DNA of 7,763 nucleotides, from NCBI GenBank assembly GCA_021816565.1, contig JAKAXN010000211.1, positions 1 to 7,763 of the forward strand. The letters run 5' to 3'. How positions within the stretch are numbered: position 1 is the stretch's first letter; every line of letters starts with the position of its first letter. This DNA is from Actinomycetes bacterium (GTDB lineage Bacteria; Actinomycetota; Acidimicrobiia; Acidimicrobiales; Palsa-688). Shown here one piece after another: positions 1 through 5,354 of this stretch. The notes below the pieces were generated by a model. It saw only the letters and a list, made by a program, of their open reading frames with translations. It did no database searches and was not told where the DNA came from. The translations under genes and the position numbers were made by a program.

Positions 1-1429
1 CCTTCAGCACCTGCACCCGCTCGGCGGTGCCGGCCGGGGCGGTGAGGGTGACGTGCAGCGTCCCCCAGCACAGGTCCAGGGCGTGGCCGCTGACCCGGGT
101 GCTGAACGAATCGGTGGTGTAGGGAGGCACCAGGTTGGCCCGGACCGGGGCCCGGTCGGTGAGCACCGTGCCCGGGGTGTAGTCAGAACGCGACTCGCAT
201 CCGTCGGCCGCCGATCCGTCGAGGTCGTACCAGCCGGGCAGGCAGGCGTAGCCGTCGGTGTGGGGCGCCGGCCCGGCCGAGCCGCACGGCTGGTACGGCT
301 CGGGGGTGCAGGCGGTCGGCGACGGCGCCGACGCCAACGGGGCCGGGTCCGGGGCCGGACCGGTGAGGGCCAGAGCCACCACCGCGGCCACCACCGCCGT
401 CGCGGCAGTGGCCGCTATCAGGGGCCACCGGCGCCGGCGCCGGGGCTCCGGACGGGGATCTCCGGCCGCCCGGGCGGCCAGGGGGGCCAGGCGGCGCCCG
501 ATGGAACGGATCGGGCCGGGCGGGCCCCCCGGGTGGGGGGAGCCGGCCGGGCGGGGCGGGCCCCCCGGGTGGGGGGAGCCGGCCGGGTGGGGCGGGCCCC
601 CCGGGTGGGGGGAGCCGGCCGGGTGGGGGGCGGCCGGGGCCGGGGCGGTCAGGGTGTGGCCGACGCCGCCGAGGACGGCCGCGGCGCTGGGACGGCCGGC
701 CGGATCGGGGTCGAGCATGCGGGCCAGGGCGGACCGCAGGTTGGCCGGGACCTCCCCGGGCAGAGGCAGGATCCGGCCGGCGGCGGCGTGGCCCAGGACG
801 GCCAGAGGGGGGCCCGGCGGGTACGGACCCCGCCCCGACGCCGCGAAGCTCAGCGTGGCGGCCAGCGAGAACACGTCACCCGGCGGCCCGGCCGGGGCAC
901 CGCGGGCCTGCTCGGGGGCCATCCACATGGGCGTACCGAGCACCGCGCCCGACCCGGTGAGCCCGGCGGTCATCTCGGCGGTGACGGCGGCTCCGAAGTC
1001 GGCCAGCGCCGGAGCGCCCCGCCCGTCGAAGAGCACGTTGGCCGGCTTGATGTCCCGGTGCACCACCCCGTGGCGGTGGGCTGCGGCCAGCGCCTCGAGC
1101 AGGACCCGGCCGATGGCCACCACCTCCCCGGCCGGCCGGGGCCCGAGGCGCCGGACCCGGTCCTCGAGGTTCTCGGCCATGGCCGGCATGACCAGCACCA
1201 CGTCGGTCCCGTCGTCGACGATGTCGAGGACGGGGACGATCCCGGGATGGGCCAGGGAGCTCAGGATCTGCGCTTCGCGCCGCAGCCGCACCCGGGCGGC
1301 GTGGATCTGGGCTGCGGAGCCGGCCAGCACCACCCGTTTGGTCGCCACCCTCCGGCCGTGGGCGTCGACGGCGAGCTCGACCACGGCCGAGCCGCCCCGG
1401 CCGAGGAGCCCAACGACGTCGTAGGTCAC
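1..1429 (-). CDS. Membrane-anchored serine/threonine protein kinase (PknB type), C-terminus cut by window edge
   Basis: This is a Hanks-type Ser/Thr kinase that phosphorylates proteins inside the cell in response to an outside signal. The frame runs open from a GTG at 1429 to the window edge, 476 codons. Residues 1-260 carry the full kinase signature: glycine loop GRGGSAVV (about 10-17), ATP lysine K31 in VATKRV, helix-C E52, HRDIKPAN (124-131), DFG (144-146) and MAPEQ (170-174). All catalytic residues are present, so it should be active. Residues about 263-305 are Pro-rich repeats. After a run of arginines comes one membrane helix (about 335-356, starting WPLIAATAATAVV). The outer part has cysteines at 374, 382, 396, 411 and 454, with a DLDG...GCE motif near 400-412. 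The GTG fits a leaderless start: TACAGT lies 7 nt upstream. The gene is divergent from the DksA-like gene. The substrate and ligand are unknown. Confidence 0.93.
   Translation of the reverse strand, partial: MTYDVVGLLGRGGSAVVELAVDAHGRRVATKRVVLAGSAAQIHAARVRLRREAQILSSLAHPGIVPVLDIVDDGTDVVLVMPAMAENLEDRVRRLGPRPAGEVVAIGRVLLEALAAAHRHGVVHRDIKPANVLFDGRGAPALADFGAAVTAEMTAGLTGSGAVLGTPMWMAPEQARGAPAGPPGDVFSLAATLSFAASGRGPYPPGPPLAVLGHAAAGRILPLPGEVPANLRSALARMLDPDPAGRPSAAAVLGGVGHTLTAPAPAAPHPAGSPHPGGPPHPAGSPHPGGPPRPAGSPHPGGPPGPIRSIGRRLAPLAARAAGDPRPEPRRRRRWPLIAATAATAVVAAVVALALTGPAPDPAPLASAPSPTACTPEPYQPCGSAGPAPHTDGYACLPGWYDLDGSAADGCESRSDYTPGTVLTDRAPVRANLVPPYTTDSFSTRVSGHALDLCWGTLHVTLTAPAGTAERVQVLK
522..629. repeat. 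Three tandem 36-bp repeats inside the kinase gene
   Basis: Three near-identical 36-bp units begin at 522, 558 and 594; they differ at only a few bases near the junctions. Each encodes 12 residues of the juxtamembrane linker on the minus strand, with the core PAGSPHPGG. The repeat keeps the reading frame, so the copy number could change without breaking the kinase. The plus strand is very G-rich. Confidence 0.9.
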
Positions 1430-1436
1430 GCTGACG

Positions 1437-1442
1437 ACTGTA
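1437..1442 (-). promoter_or_regulatory. Putative -10 element (TACAGT) for a leaderless kinase transcript
   Basis: The hexamer TACAGT fits the actinobacterial TANNNT pattern and ends 7 nt before the GTG start of the kinase. No Shine-Dalgarno sequence is seen in between. This spacing would put transcription start at or next to the start codon. No convincing -35 element was found. Confidence 0.5.
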
Positions 1443-1488
1443 GAGGCCGAACCGGGGCGAACCGCCGTCGCCCGGCCCGCCGGCCCGC

Positions 1489-1494
1489 TACCCT
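1489..1494 (+). promoter_or_regulatory. Putative -10 element (TACCCT) for a leaderless dksA/traR-like transcript
   Basis: TACCCT fits TANNNT and ends 8 nt before the GTG at 1503. There is no good Shine-Dalgarno sequence. Together with the kinase -10 on the other strand it makes a compact divergent promoter region of 73 bp. The -35 region is weak. Confidence 0.45.
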
Positions 1495-1502
1495 GGGACC
1501 CG

Positions 1503-1844
1503 GTGAGCGACCGGGCCGCCGACCGCCTGGCGGGCGAGTTGAGCCGGGCCCGCTCCGACCTGCAGGACCTGCGGGCCGAGTTCGCCGAGCTGGCGGACCC
1601 GGCGGTGATGAGCCTCGACGACGAGCACGATGCCGAGGGCTCCACCATCGGCTTCGAGCGGGCCCGGGTGTCGGGGCTGATCGCCCGGACGGAGCGGCGC
1701 GTCGCCGAGCTGGAGGCGGCCGCCGAGCGGGCCCGCCGGGGGTCCTACACCCGCTGCGAGCGCTGCGGCGGGGACATCGGCTGGGAGCGCCTGCAGGCGC
1801 TACCGGCCGCCCGGCTCTGCGTCCGCTGCGCCGCGGCCGGCTGA
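1503..1844 (+). CDS. DksA/TraR-family C4 zinc-finger protein
   Basis: This small protein (113 aa) of the DksA/TraR family is expected to act in the cytoplasm, possibly on RNA polymerase through its secondary channel as DksA does; that role is not proven for actinobacterial members. The C-terminus has a C4 zinc finger of the form C-x2-C-x17-C-x2-C (Cys85, 88, 106, 109), the family hallmark. Two helical stretches (about 5-30 and 50-78) could form the family coiled coil. They are joined by an acidic segment, DDEHDAEGS (39-47), where DksA has its acidic tip. It is shorter than E. coli DksA (151 aa) and closer in size to short TraR-like forms. The GTG start was chosen because it is the first start of the frame with family-like sequence and lies 8 nt after a -10-like hexamer. 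It is transcribed away from the kinase. Confidence 0.88.
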   Translation: MSDRAADRLAGELSRARSDLQDLRAEFAELADPAVMSLDDEHDAEGSTIGFERARVSGLIARTERRVAELEAAAERARRGSYTRCERCGGDIGWERLQALPAARLCVRCAAAG

Positions 1845-1859
1845 TCCCCGCGCCGGGGA
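1845..1859 (+). terminator. Hairpin directly after the DksA-like stop codon
   Basis: A 6-bp perfect stem (TCCCCG/CGGGGA) with a 3-nt loop starts at the base after the TGA. No T-tract follows, which is common in high-GC actinobacteria. The position fits a terminator, but in DNA this rich in G and C a chance hairpin is possible. Confidence 0.4.
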
Positions 1860-2030
1860 CGACGACCGGCGCGGCGGCGACCGGCGGTGGTGACATCGGT
1901 CGCGGTGGGGATGACGGCCGCCGGGATGGGTAGCTCCCCCAACCGGAGCCCACGGCACGGCTTCGTACAGGCCCACCGCCGTGCATCGCCGTACCGGCTC
2001 GGACGGGGCGGTTCTCGGGCCGGGCGCCGA
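1860..2030. other. Intergenic stretch without a recognised gene
   Basis: This stretch lies between the DksA-like gene and the 2076 gene. Open frames crossing it are GC-driven and show no family motif, ribosome binding site or plausible start. I see no RNA gene. The only signals are the hairpin at its left end and the possible promoter of the next gene at its right end. Confidence 0.6.
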
Positions 2031-2047
2031 TTCCCTAGTGTCTAGTG
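2012..2047 (+). promoter_or_regulatory. Possible promoter of the 2076 gene, with a CTAGTG direct repeat
   Basis: TAGTGT at 2036-2041 fits TANNNT. It would start transcription near 2048 and leave a leader of about 28 nt. A poor -35 candidate, TTCTCG (2012-2017), sits 18 bp upstream. The hexamer CTAGTG occurs twice, 7 bp apart (2035-2040 and 2042-2047), so the second copy could equally be the -10 or part of an operator. Confidence 0.3.
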
Positions 2048-2075
2048 ACGGTCGATCCAACGAGAGGTTCTGAGA

Positions 2076-2567
2076 ATGGATTCAAAGGTTCTGCTGTGCG
2101 ACTTCGCCGAGGTGAGCGGCGGGAAGCTGTTCATCACGGGCGCAGGGATATCACTGATAGCCAGCAGCTCCACCCAGGCTCCGTACCCGATCAACCTGTG
2201 TCTGGCCATCCTGGTGCAGATCCCCTGGAACGAGACCGACGCCGAGCACGTCCTCACCATCGAGCTGGTGTCGGAGGCCGACGGGTCCCAGCGCCGGCTG
2301 ATGCTGAGCGACCAGATCCCCGAGCAGGCCGACCCGGCCGACCGGGGCATGATCCACATCGTGTTCACCGCCATGCGTCTGCCGACCATGGTCGACGGCG
2401 ACGAGTCGATGATGCCCATGTCCATCCCGCTGTTCGGCCTGCCGCTGCCGGAGTACGGGCCGTACTTCTTCAGCGTGCGCATCGACGGCCGGGAGATGGA
2501 CCGGGCCTCGTTCCGGCTGGTCCCGCTGCCCCAGCAGGGTCCCGAGGCCGGCCCGGCCGGAGCCTGA
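2076..2567 (+). CDS. Conserved protein of unknown function (DUF6941-like)
   Basis: The protein has 163 aa. It resembles, from memory, a bacterial family of unknown function (DUF6941) whose members start with a short strand followed by a GGKL(F/Y)I.G.G motif; here DFAEVSGGKLFITGAGIS (about 9-26). The next part carries the family-like pattern of a hydrophobic strand, then IPWNETD (about 49-55), then LTIELVSEADG. No catalytic residues, signal peptide, membrane helix or cysteine cluster can be seen. The strand-rich look suggests a compact beta fold. The ATG at 2076 is supported by AGAGG (2063-2067) at 8-nt spacing, so unlike its neighbours it seems to have a normal leader. It is convergent with the ChaB gene, 31 bp apart. 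The coding call is firm; the family name is moderate; the function is unknown. Confidence 0.82.
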   Translation: MDSKVLLCDFAEVSGGKLFITGAGISLIASSSTQAPYPINLCLAILVQIPWNETDAEHVLTIELVSEADGSQRRLMLSDQIPEQADPADRGMIHIVFTAMRLPTMVDGDESMMPMSIPLFGLPLPEYGPYFFSVRIDGREMDRASFRLVPLPQQGPEAGPAGA

Positions 2568-2598
2568 GCCGGCCACCGGACCGCACCTGAGCAGGGCG

Positions 2599-2979
2599 TC
2601 AGTCCTGCTTGCGGGCGATGGCCTGGGCCAGCTCGGTCTTGTTCATCTTGGACCGGCCGCCGACATCGAGCTTCCTGGCCCGCTCGTAGAGCTCGTCCCG
2701 GGTGTGGCCCTCCACGTCCACCCCGCCGGCGGACTCGCCCCTGCTCCCGCGGGGGGACTTGGAGCGCTCGTCCGACGGGCCCTTGGAGTCCTTGGGCTCC
2801 CAGTGGTCACCCACCTTCTCGAAGCTGTGCTTGAGGGCCCCGTAGGCGGTGCGGTGGGCCCGCTCCTCGCTGTCGTATTCCTCGTGGGCGCTCTCCAGGG
2901 TCTCGGCGTAGGTCCGCTGGGCCTTGGGCGATGACCGCTGGATGGTGCCCGGCAGATCCTCCTTGGCGTCTTTCGGCAT
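2599..2979 (-). CDS. ChaB-domain protein with C-terminal Rho-N/SAP-like domain
   Basis: The protein has 126 aa and two domains. Residues about 5-62 match ChaB: LPGTIQRSSPKAQRTYAETL, then AHRTAYGALKHSFEK, ending VGDHWEPK. ChaB is named as a cation transport regulator in E. coli, but its biochemical role is unclear. A charged linker (about 63-90, rich in S, R, K, G) leads to residues 91-124, which match the Rho N-terminal/SAP-like helical domain (HTRDELYERARKLDVGGRSK then MNKTELAQAIA), a nucleic-acid binding fold. ChaB plus Rho-N is a familiar actinobacterial combination. The start at ATG 2979 is preferred over TTG 2985: AGGAGG (2987-2992, minus strand) lies 7 nt before the ATG but only 1 nt before the TTG. 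The gene is divergent from the methyltransferase. A role near DNA is inferred from the second domain only. Confidence 0.9.
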   Translation of the reverse strand: MPKDAKEDLPGTIQRSSPKAQRTYAETLESAHEEYDSEERAHRTAYGALKHSFEKVGDHWEPKDSKGPSDERSKSPRGSRGESAGGVDVEGHTRDELYERARKLDVGGRSKMNKTELAQAIARKQD

Positions 2980-2986
2980 CGGCAAG

Positions 2987-2992
2987 CCTCCT
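2987..2992 (-). promoter_or_regulatory. Shine-Dalgarno AGGAGG that fixes the ChaB start
   Basis: A perfect AGGAGG on the minus strand lies 7 nt from ATG 2979. It rules against the TTG at 2985, which is in frame but only 1 nt away. Confidence 0.8.
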
Positions 2993-3063
2993 CGGTGTGT
3001 CGTCGTCGCTGGTGCCGGCCATGGCCGTGGACTCTCTGGTTCTGCTACCCCGGCGGCCGGTCA

Positions 3064-3092
3064 CCGACACCCCGCCCCCGGCCGCCTAGGTT
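3064..3092 (+). promoter_or_regulatory. Promoter of the methyltransferase gene, probably leaderless
   Basis: The -10 candidate TAGGTT (3087-3092) ends 7 nt before ATG 3100. A -35 candidate CCGACA (3064-3069; GACA shared with the consensus) lies 17 bp upstream of it. No Shine-Dalgarno sequence precedes the ATG, so a leaderless transcript is likely. Confidence 0.5.
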
Positions 3093-3099
3093 CGATCCC

Positions 3100-4545
3100 A
3101 TGGAGACCGCGCCCCGCTCGGGGCCCCCCGGCCGGCGGCGCACCGCCACCTCGAACTTCGGGGTGGGCAAAAGAGAGAGCCACGACGCCAGCGCGTTCTA
3201 CGGCCGGTTCCACCCGCCGGCGCTGACCGACGATGACCGCGTGGCTCCGCCACAGCCGGTGGCCGAGCCGTTCGTAGCCGGTGACAGCCGCCGGATGGAC
3301 ACGGTGGCCGACGGCTCCGTGGCCCTCGTGGTGACCTCCCCGCCGTACTTCGCCGGGAAGGCCTACGAGGAGGAACTCGAACGCGACGGGGTGCCGGCCA
3401 GCTACCTCGAGTACCTGGACCTGCTCCACGACGTGTTCGCCGAGTGCGTCGAGAAGCTGGAGCCGGGGGGCCGGATCGCCGTGAACGTGGCCAATCTGGG
3501 CCGCCGGCCGTACCGCAGCCTGTCCGCCGACGTCATCCGCATCCTCCAGGACGATCTGGGTCTCCTGCTCCGCGGCGAGGTCATCTGGCAGAAGGCCGAG
3601 GGGGCCAGCGGCTCCTGCGCCTGGGGCTCGTTCCGCAGCGCCGCCAACCCGGTGCTGCGCGACGTGACCGAGCGGGTCGTCATCGCCAGCAAGGGCCGCT
3701 TCGACCGGGCCCGTACCCCCCGGCAGCGCCGGGCCGCCGGGCTGCCGTCCGAGAGCACCCTGATGGCCGACGACTTCCTCAGCCTCACCCTGGACGTGTG
3801 GTCCATCCCCCCTGAGAGCGCCCGCCGGGTGGGCCACCCGGCGCCCTTCCCGGTCGAGCTGCCCGAGCAGCTGATCCGCCTCTACACCTACCGCGACGAC
3901 CTGGTGCTGGACCCGTTCATGGGCAGCGGCTCGGCGCTGGTCGCGGCGGCCCGGATGGGCCGGCGATACGTGGGATACGACCTGGACCCGGAGTACGTGG
4001 AGCTGGCCCGCCGGCGGGTGACCGACGCCCTCGCCGGCGTGAGGGGCACCCCCGCCGAGGGGGCCAGCGCCGGCGACCTGGCGGCCGGCGACGACGGGGC
4101 CGCCGGCGACGACGGGGCGGCCGCCTCCCGCCTGGCCGAGCAGGCCCTGGTAGAGGCCGGCTTCACCATCACCGGGCGCAACCACCGGGTGGCCCGCACC
4201 GCCGTGACGGTGGCGTTCCGGGCCGAGGACGCCACCGGTCGGCCGTGGCTGTTCGAGGTGGCGGGCCCCCATTCCAGCCGGCGGGGCGGCCTGCTGCGCA
4301 TGGAGACCGTGTGGCGGGTGCTGGGCCGGGCCGCTGCGGTTTCCGGCGAGGCGACCGCCGGCGGCCCGCCGGTCGTGCTCACCACGGACGTCCCGCCCCC
4401 CGGCTCGGAGGGGTACACGGCGATACGGGCCGCCGGGGCGGGCACCGTCTTCGACGTCATCGACATCATCTCGGCACCCGGCCGGTCCCGCCTGCGTGAC
4501 TACGCCGGGGGTCGGCCCCCTGCGCCACTGCCCGGCTTCTGGTAG
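3100..4545 (+). CDS. Beta-class N4-cytosine/N6-adenine DNA methyltransferase with C-terminal extension
   Basis: This 481-aa enzyme transfers a methyl group from S-adenosylmethionine to an exocyclic amino group in DNA. Motif IV (TSPPY, 79-83) precedes the SAM-binding motif I (DPFMGSGS, 271-278), the beta-class order; motif II-like GYDLDPEY follows (292-299) and HPAPFP (246-251) sits just before motif I. SPPY is more often seen in cytosine-N4 enzymes, but adenine cannot be excluded. The N-terminus has NFGVGKRESHDASAFYGRF (19-37), which looks like a conserved family segment and supports the ATG at 3100 over the upstream in-frame ATG at 2995. Residues 318-342 are a low-complexity linker (AAGDDG twice). 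Residues 343-481 form a separate domain with WLFEVAGPHSSRRGG (383-397) and FDVIDI (451-456), of unknown role. No restriction endonuclease gene is adjacent, so it is probably an orphan methyltransferase. Confidence 0.92.
   Translation: METAPRSGPPGRRRTATSNFGVGKRESHDASAFYGRFHPPALTDDDRVAPPQPVAEPFVAGDSRRMDTVADGSVALVVTSPPYFAGKAYEEELERDGVPASYLEYLDLLHDVFAECVEKLEPGGRIAVNVANLGRRPYRSLSADVIRILQDDLGLLLRGEVIWQKAEGASGSCAWGSFRSAANPVLRDVTERVVIASKGRFDRARTPRQRRAAGLPSESTLMADDFLSLTLDVWSIPPESARRVGHPAPFPVELPEQLIRLYTYRDDLVLDPFMGSGSALVAAARMGRRYVGYDLDPEYVELARRRVTDALAGVRGTPAEGASAGDLAAGDDGAAGDDGAAASRLAEQALVEAGFTITGRNHRVARTAVTVAFRAEDATGRPWLFEVAGPHSSRRGGLLRMETVWRVLGRAAAVSGEATAGGPPVVLTTDVPPPGSEGYTAIRAAGAGTVFDVIDIISAPGRSRLRDYAGGRPPAPLPGFW
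4084..4119 (+). repeat. Two tandem 18-bp repeats in the methyltransferase linker
   Basis: Two copies of an 18-bp unit (4084-4101 and 4102-4119) differ by one base and encode AGDDGA twice. They lie in the low-complexity linker between the catalytic part and the C-terminal domain, in frame, which supports a domain boundary there. Confidence 0.85.
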
Positions 4546-4555
4546 TTCCGGGCGG
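4528..4555 (+). terminator. Hairpin across the methyltransferase stop codon
   Basis: An 8-bp stem including one G-U pair (4528-4535 with 4548-4555) encloses a 12-nt loop that contains the TAG stop. No T-tract follows. It could be a terminator for the methyltransferase transcript, but it is modest for this base composition. Confidence 0.3.
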
Positions 4556-4689
4556 GCGCCTCTCGCAGCAAAGGTACCGGCATAAATGGACATATGACTC
4601 CGTTGGCTTTTCCTTGATTGGCCAACCGTCCCACTGGGAATGAACTCCTGTACGCAAGTTGCATCCCGACGAGCGAAAAGGAGAGCGAC
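4556..4689. other. Intergenic region of lower GC upstream of the small membrane protein
   Basis: By hand count 4561-4680 is about 52% GC (62 of 120), far below the neighbouring genes. It contains CATATG, the palindrome TTGGCCAA (4618-4625), a GTTGGC/GCCAAC inverted repeat (4602-4607 with 4621-4626), and a strong ribosome binding site at its end. It looks like a regulatory leader rather than coding DNA. Confidence 0.55.
4616..4641 (+). promoter_or_regulatory. Possible alternative-sigma (SigB/SigF-type) promoter
   Basis: GGGAAT (4636-4641) resembles the GGGTAT -10 of SigB/SigF-type promoters. GATTGG (4616-4621), 14 bp upstream, is a loose match to the expected -35. It would give a leader of about 40 nt before the membrane-protein GTG. 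Only the -10 match is reasonable; the -35 is poor. Confidence 0.25.
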
Positions 4690-4839
4690 GTGCTGTTCGA
4701 CATCCTGGTGGCCCTACTCATCACGGCGGTTGCGGTTGTCCTGGGTATCACCGTCCATCCACTGCTGTTCCTGCTGTTGATACTGGCGGTCGCTTACCTG
4801 TTCACCCGACATGCCGGAAGCCGTAGGCACGTCCTCTAA
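4690..4839 (+). CDS. Small hydrophobic membrane protein (49 aa)
   Basis: This is a 49-aa, almost wholly hydrophobic protein. Residues about 2-20 (LFDILVALLITAVAVVLGI) and 24-40 (PLLFLLLILAVAYLF) are membrane segments separated by a short TVH turn, followed by a basic tail (RHAGSRRHVL). It is expected to span the inner membrane as a hairpin with the basic tail in the cytoplasm. The frame can be read from a TTG at 4618, but the GTG at 4690 is far better: AGGAG (4679-4683) lies 6 nt before it, and the added upstream residues look non-coding. Short hydrophobic proteins of this type are common in actinobacteria, often poorly annotated, and their function is unknown. A type I toxin is an alternative, but no antisense RNA can be shown. 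Codon use is less GC-biased than in the neighbours. Confidence 0.72.
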   Translation: MLFDILVALLITAVAVVLGITVHPLLFLLLILAVAYLFTRHAGSRRHVL

Positions 4840-4864
4840 AAAGAGCTCAACCATTTCGGCATTT

Positions 4865-4895
4865 CCGGGGTCCCGGCCAACGGTCGGGGCCCCGG
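4865..4895 (+). terminator. Strong hairpin after the small membrane protein gene
   Basis: A 14-bp stem (4865-4878 with 4882-4895) closes on a 3-nt loop. As RNA it has twelve Watson-Crick and two G-U pairs, mostly G-C, and is the strongest hairpin noticed in the window. There is no T-tract. It sits 25 bp after the 4839 stop and 39 bp before the next start, so a terminator is the simplest reading; a leader structure of the next gene is less likely because that gene may start close to its ATG. TTCCGG/CCGGAA (4863-4868 and 4911-4916) offers an alternative outer pairing. Confidence 0.6.
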
Positions 4896-4921
4896 GCGCG
4901 CCCCGGCCCTCCGGAATCGGG

Positions 4922-4927
4922 TAGACC
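4922..4927 (+). promoter_or_regulatory. Weak -10-like element upstream of the Ddn-like gene
   Basis: TAGACC ends 7 nt before ATG 4935, the same spacing as the better -10 hexamers in this window, but lacks the final T. No -35 is seen. GGGAG (4928-4932) is only 2 nt from the ATG, too close to be a good ribosome binding site. Confidence 0.25.
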
Positions 4928-4934
4928 GGGAGCC

Positions 4935-5348
4935 ATGAGCGACACCAATGATTGGAACGCCAGGATCATCGAGGAGTTCCGGGCCAACGGAGGCCGGGTG
5001 GGCGGGCAGTTCGAGGGGGCGCCGATGCTCCTGCTCCACACCACCGGGGCCAGGAGCGGCCAGGAACGGGTCAACCCGATGATGTACCTCGATTTCGAGG
5101 GCCGGCGGTTCGTGTTCGCCTCCAAAGCCGGCGCCGACACCCACCCCGACTGGTACCACAACCTGGTCGCCCACCCGGAGGTGTCGGTGGAGGCCGGCAC
5201 CGAGACCTACCGGGCCGCAGCCGAGCCGGTCATGGACCCGGAGCGGGACCGCATCTACGCCGAGCAGGCCCGCCGCTACCCCGGCTTCGCCGAGTACGCG
5301 GCCAAGACCACCCGGGTCATCCCGGTGGTGGAGCTGCGCCCGACCTGA
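4935..5348 (+). CDS. Deazaflavin (F420)-dependent nitroreductase-family protein, Ddn-like
   Basis: This 137-aa protein belongs to the Ddn/DUF385 family of split beta-barrel proteins, which bind coenzyme F420 and reduce quinones, nitro compounds or other acceptors. The family pattern is clear: MLLLHTTGARSGQERVNPM (31-49), then FVFASKAGADTHPDWYHNL (59-77) and VAHPEVSVE (78-86), which form the barrel and cofactor-binding site in known members. The length matches the family (about 130-150 aa). There is no signal peptide or membrane segment, though mycobacterial Ddn is membrane-associated. The start fits the expected N-terminus (MSDTNDWNARIIEEFRANGG). It stands alone between the 4865-4895 hairpin and a convergent repair gene 48 bp away. 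The substrate cannot be read from the sequence. It implies that the host makes F420. Confidence 0.93.
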   Translation: MSDTNDWNARIIEEFRANGGRVGGQFEGAPMLLLHTTGARSGQERVNPMMYLDFEGRRFVFASKAGADTHPDWYHNLVAHPEVSVEAGTETYRAAAEPVMDPERDRIYAEQARRYPGFAEYAAKTTRVIPVVELRPT

Positions 5349-5354
5349 AAATCA

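Noticed and set aside
258..1424. A 388-codon plus-strand frame
   Set aside because: It is another antisense shadow of the kinase, with no domain or family motif and a repeat that only mirrors the kinase linker.
53..1933. A 626-codon open frame on the plus strand
   Set aside because: It is antisense to the kinase, whose motifs are all in the minus-strand frame, and then runs through the DksA-like gene in the wrong frame. The product is low-complexity Gly/Arg/Pro sequence typical of GC-rich shadow frames.
2045..2590. An alternative 181-codon frame over the 2076 gene
   Set aside because: Its product is Arg/Pro-rich without a family pattern, whereas the 2076 frame has a ribosome binding site and a balanced composition.
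2591..2608. A 5-bp stem-loop between the convergent 2076 and ChaB genes as a terminator
   Set aside because: The stem is short, has an 8-nt loop and no T-tract, and overlaps the end of the ChaB coding region. Such hairpins are expected by chance at this base composition.
2995..3099. N-terminal extension of the methyltransferase from ATG 2995
   Set aside because: The extra 35 residues are Trp/Arg/Pro-rich and unlike the family, they cross the promoter-like region, and the ATG at 3100 lies 7 nt after a good -10 hexamer.
3061..4593. A 510-codon minus-strand frame opposite the methyltransferase
   Set aside because: The methyltransferase motifs TSPPY and DPFMGSGS are in the plus frame. The antisense product is compositionally biased without recognisable motifs.
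3100..5348. A restriction-modification or phage-defence island around the methyltransferase
   Set aside because: No endonuclease, helicase, integrase or other defence gene is found beside it. The neighbours are ordinary chromosomal families, so an orphan methyltransferase is the simpler view.
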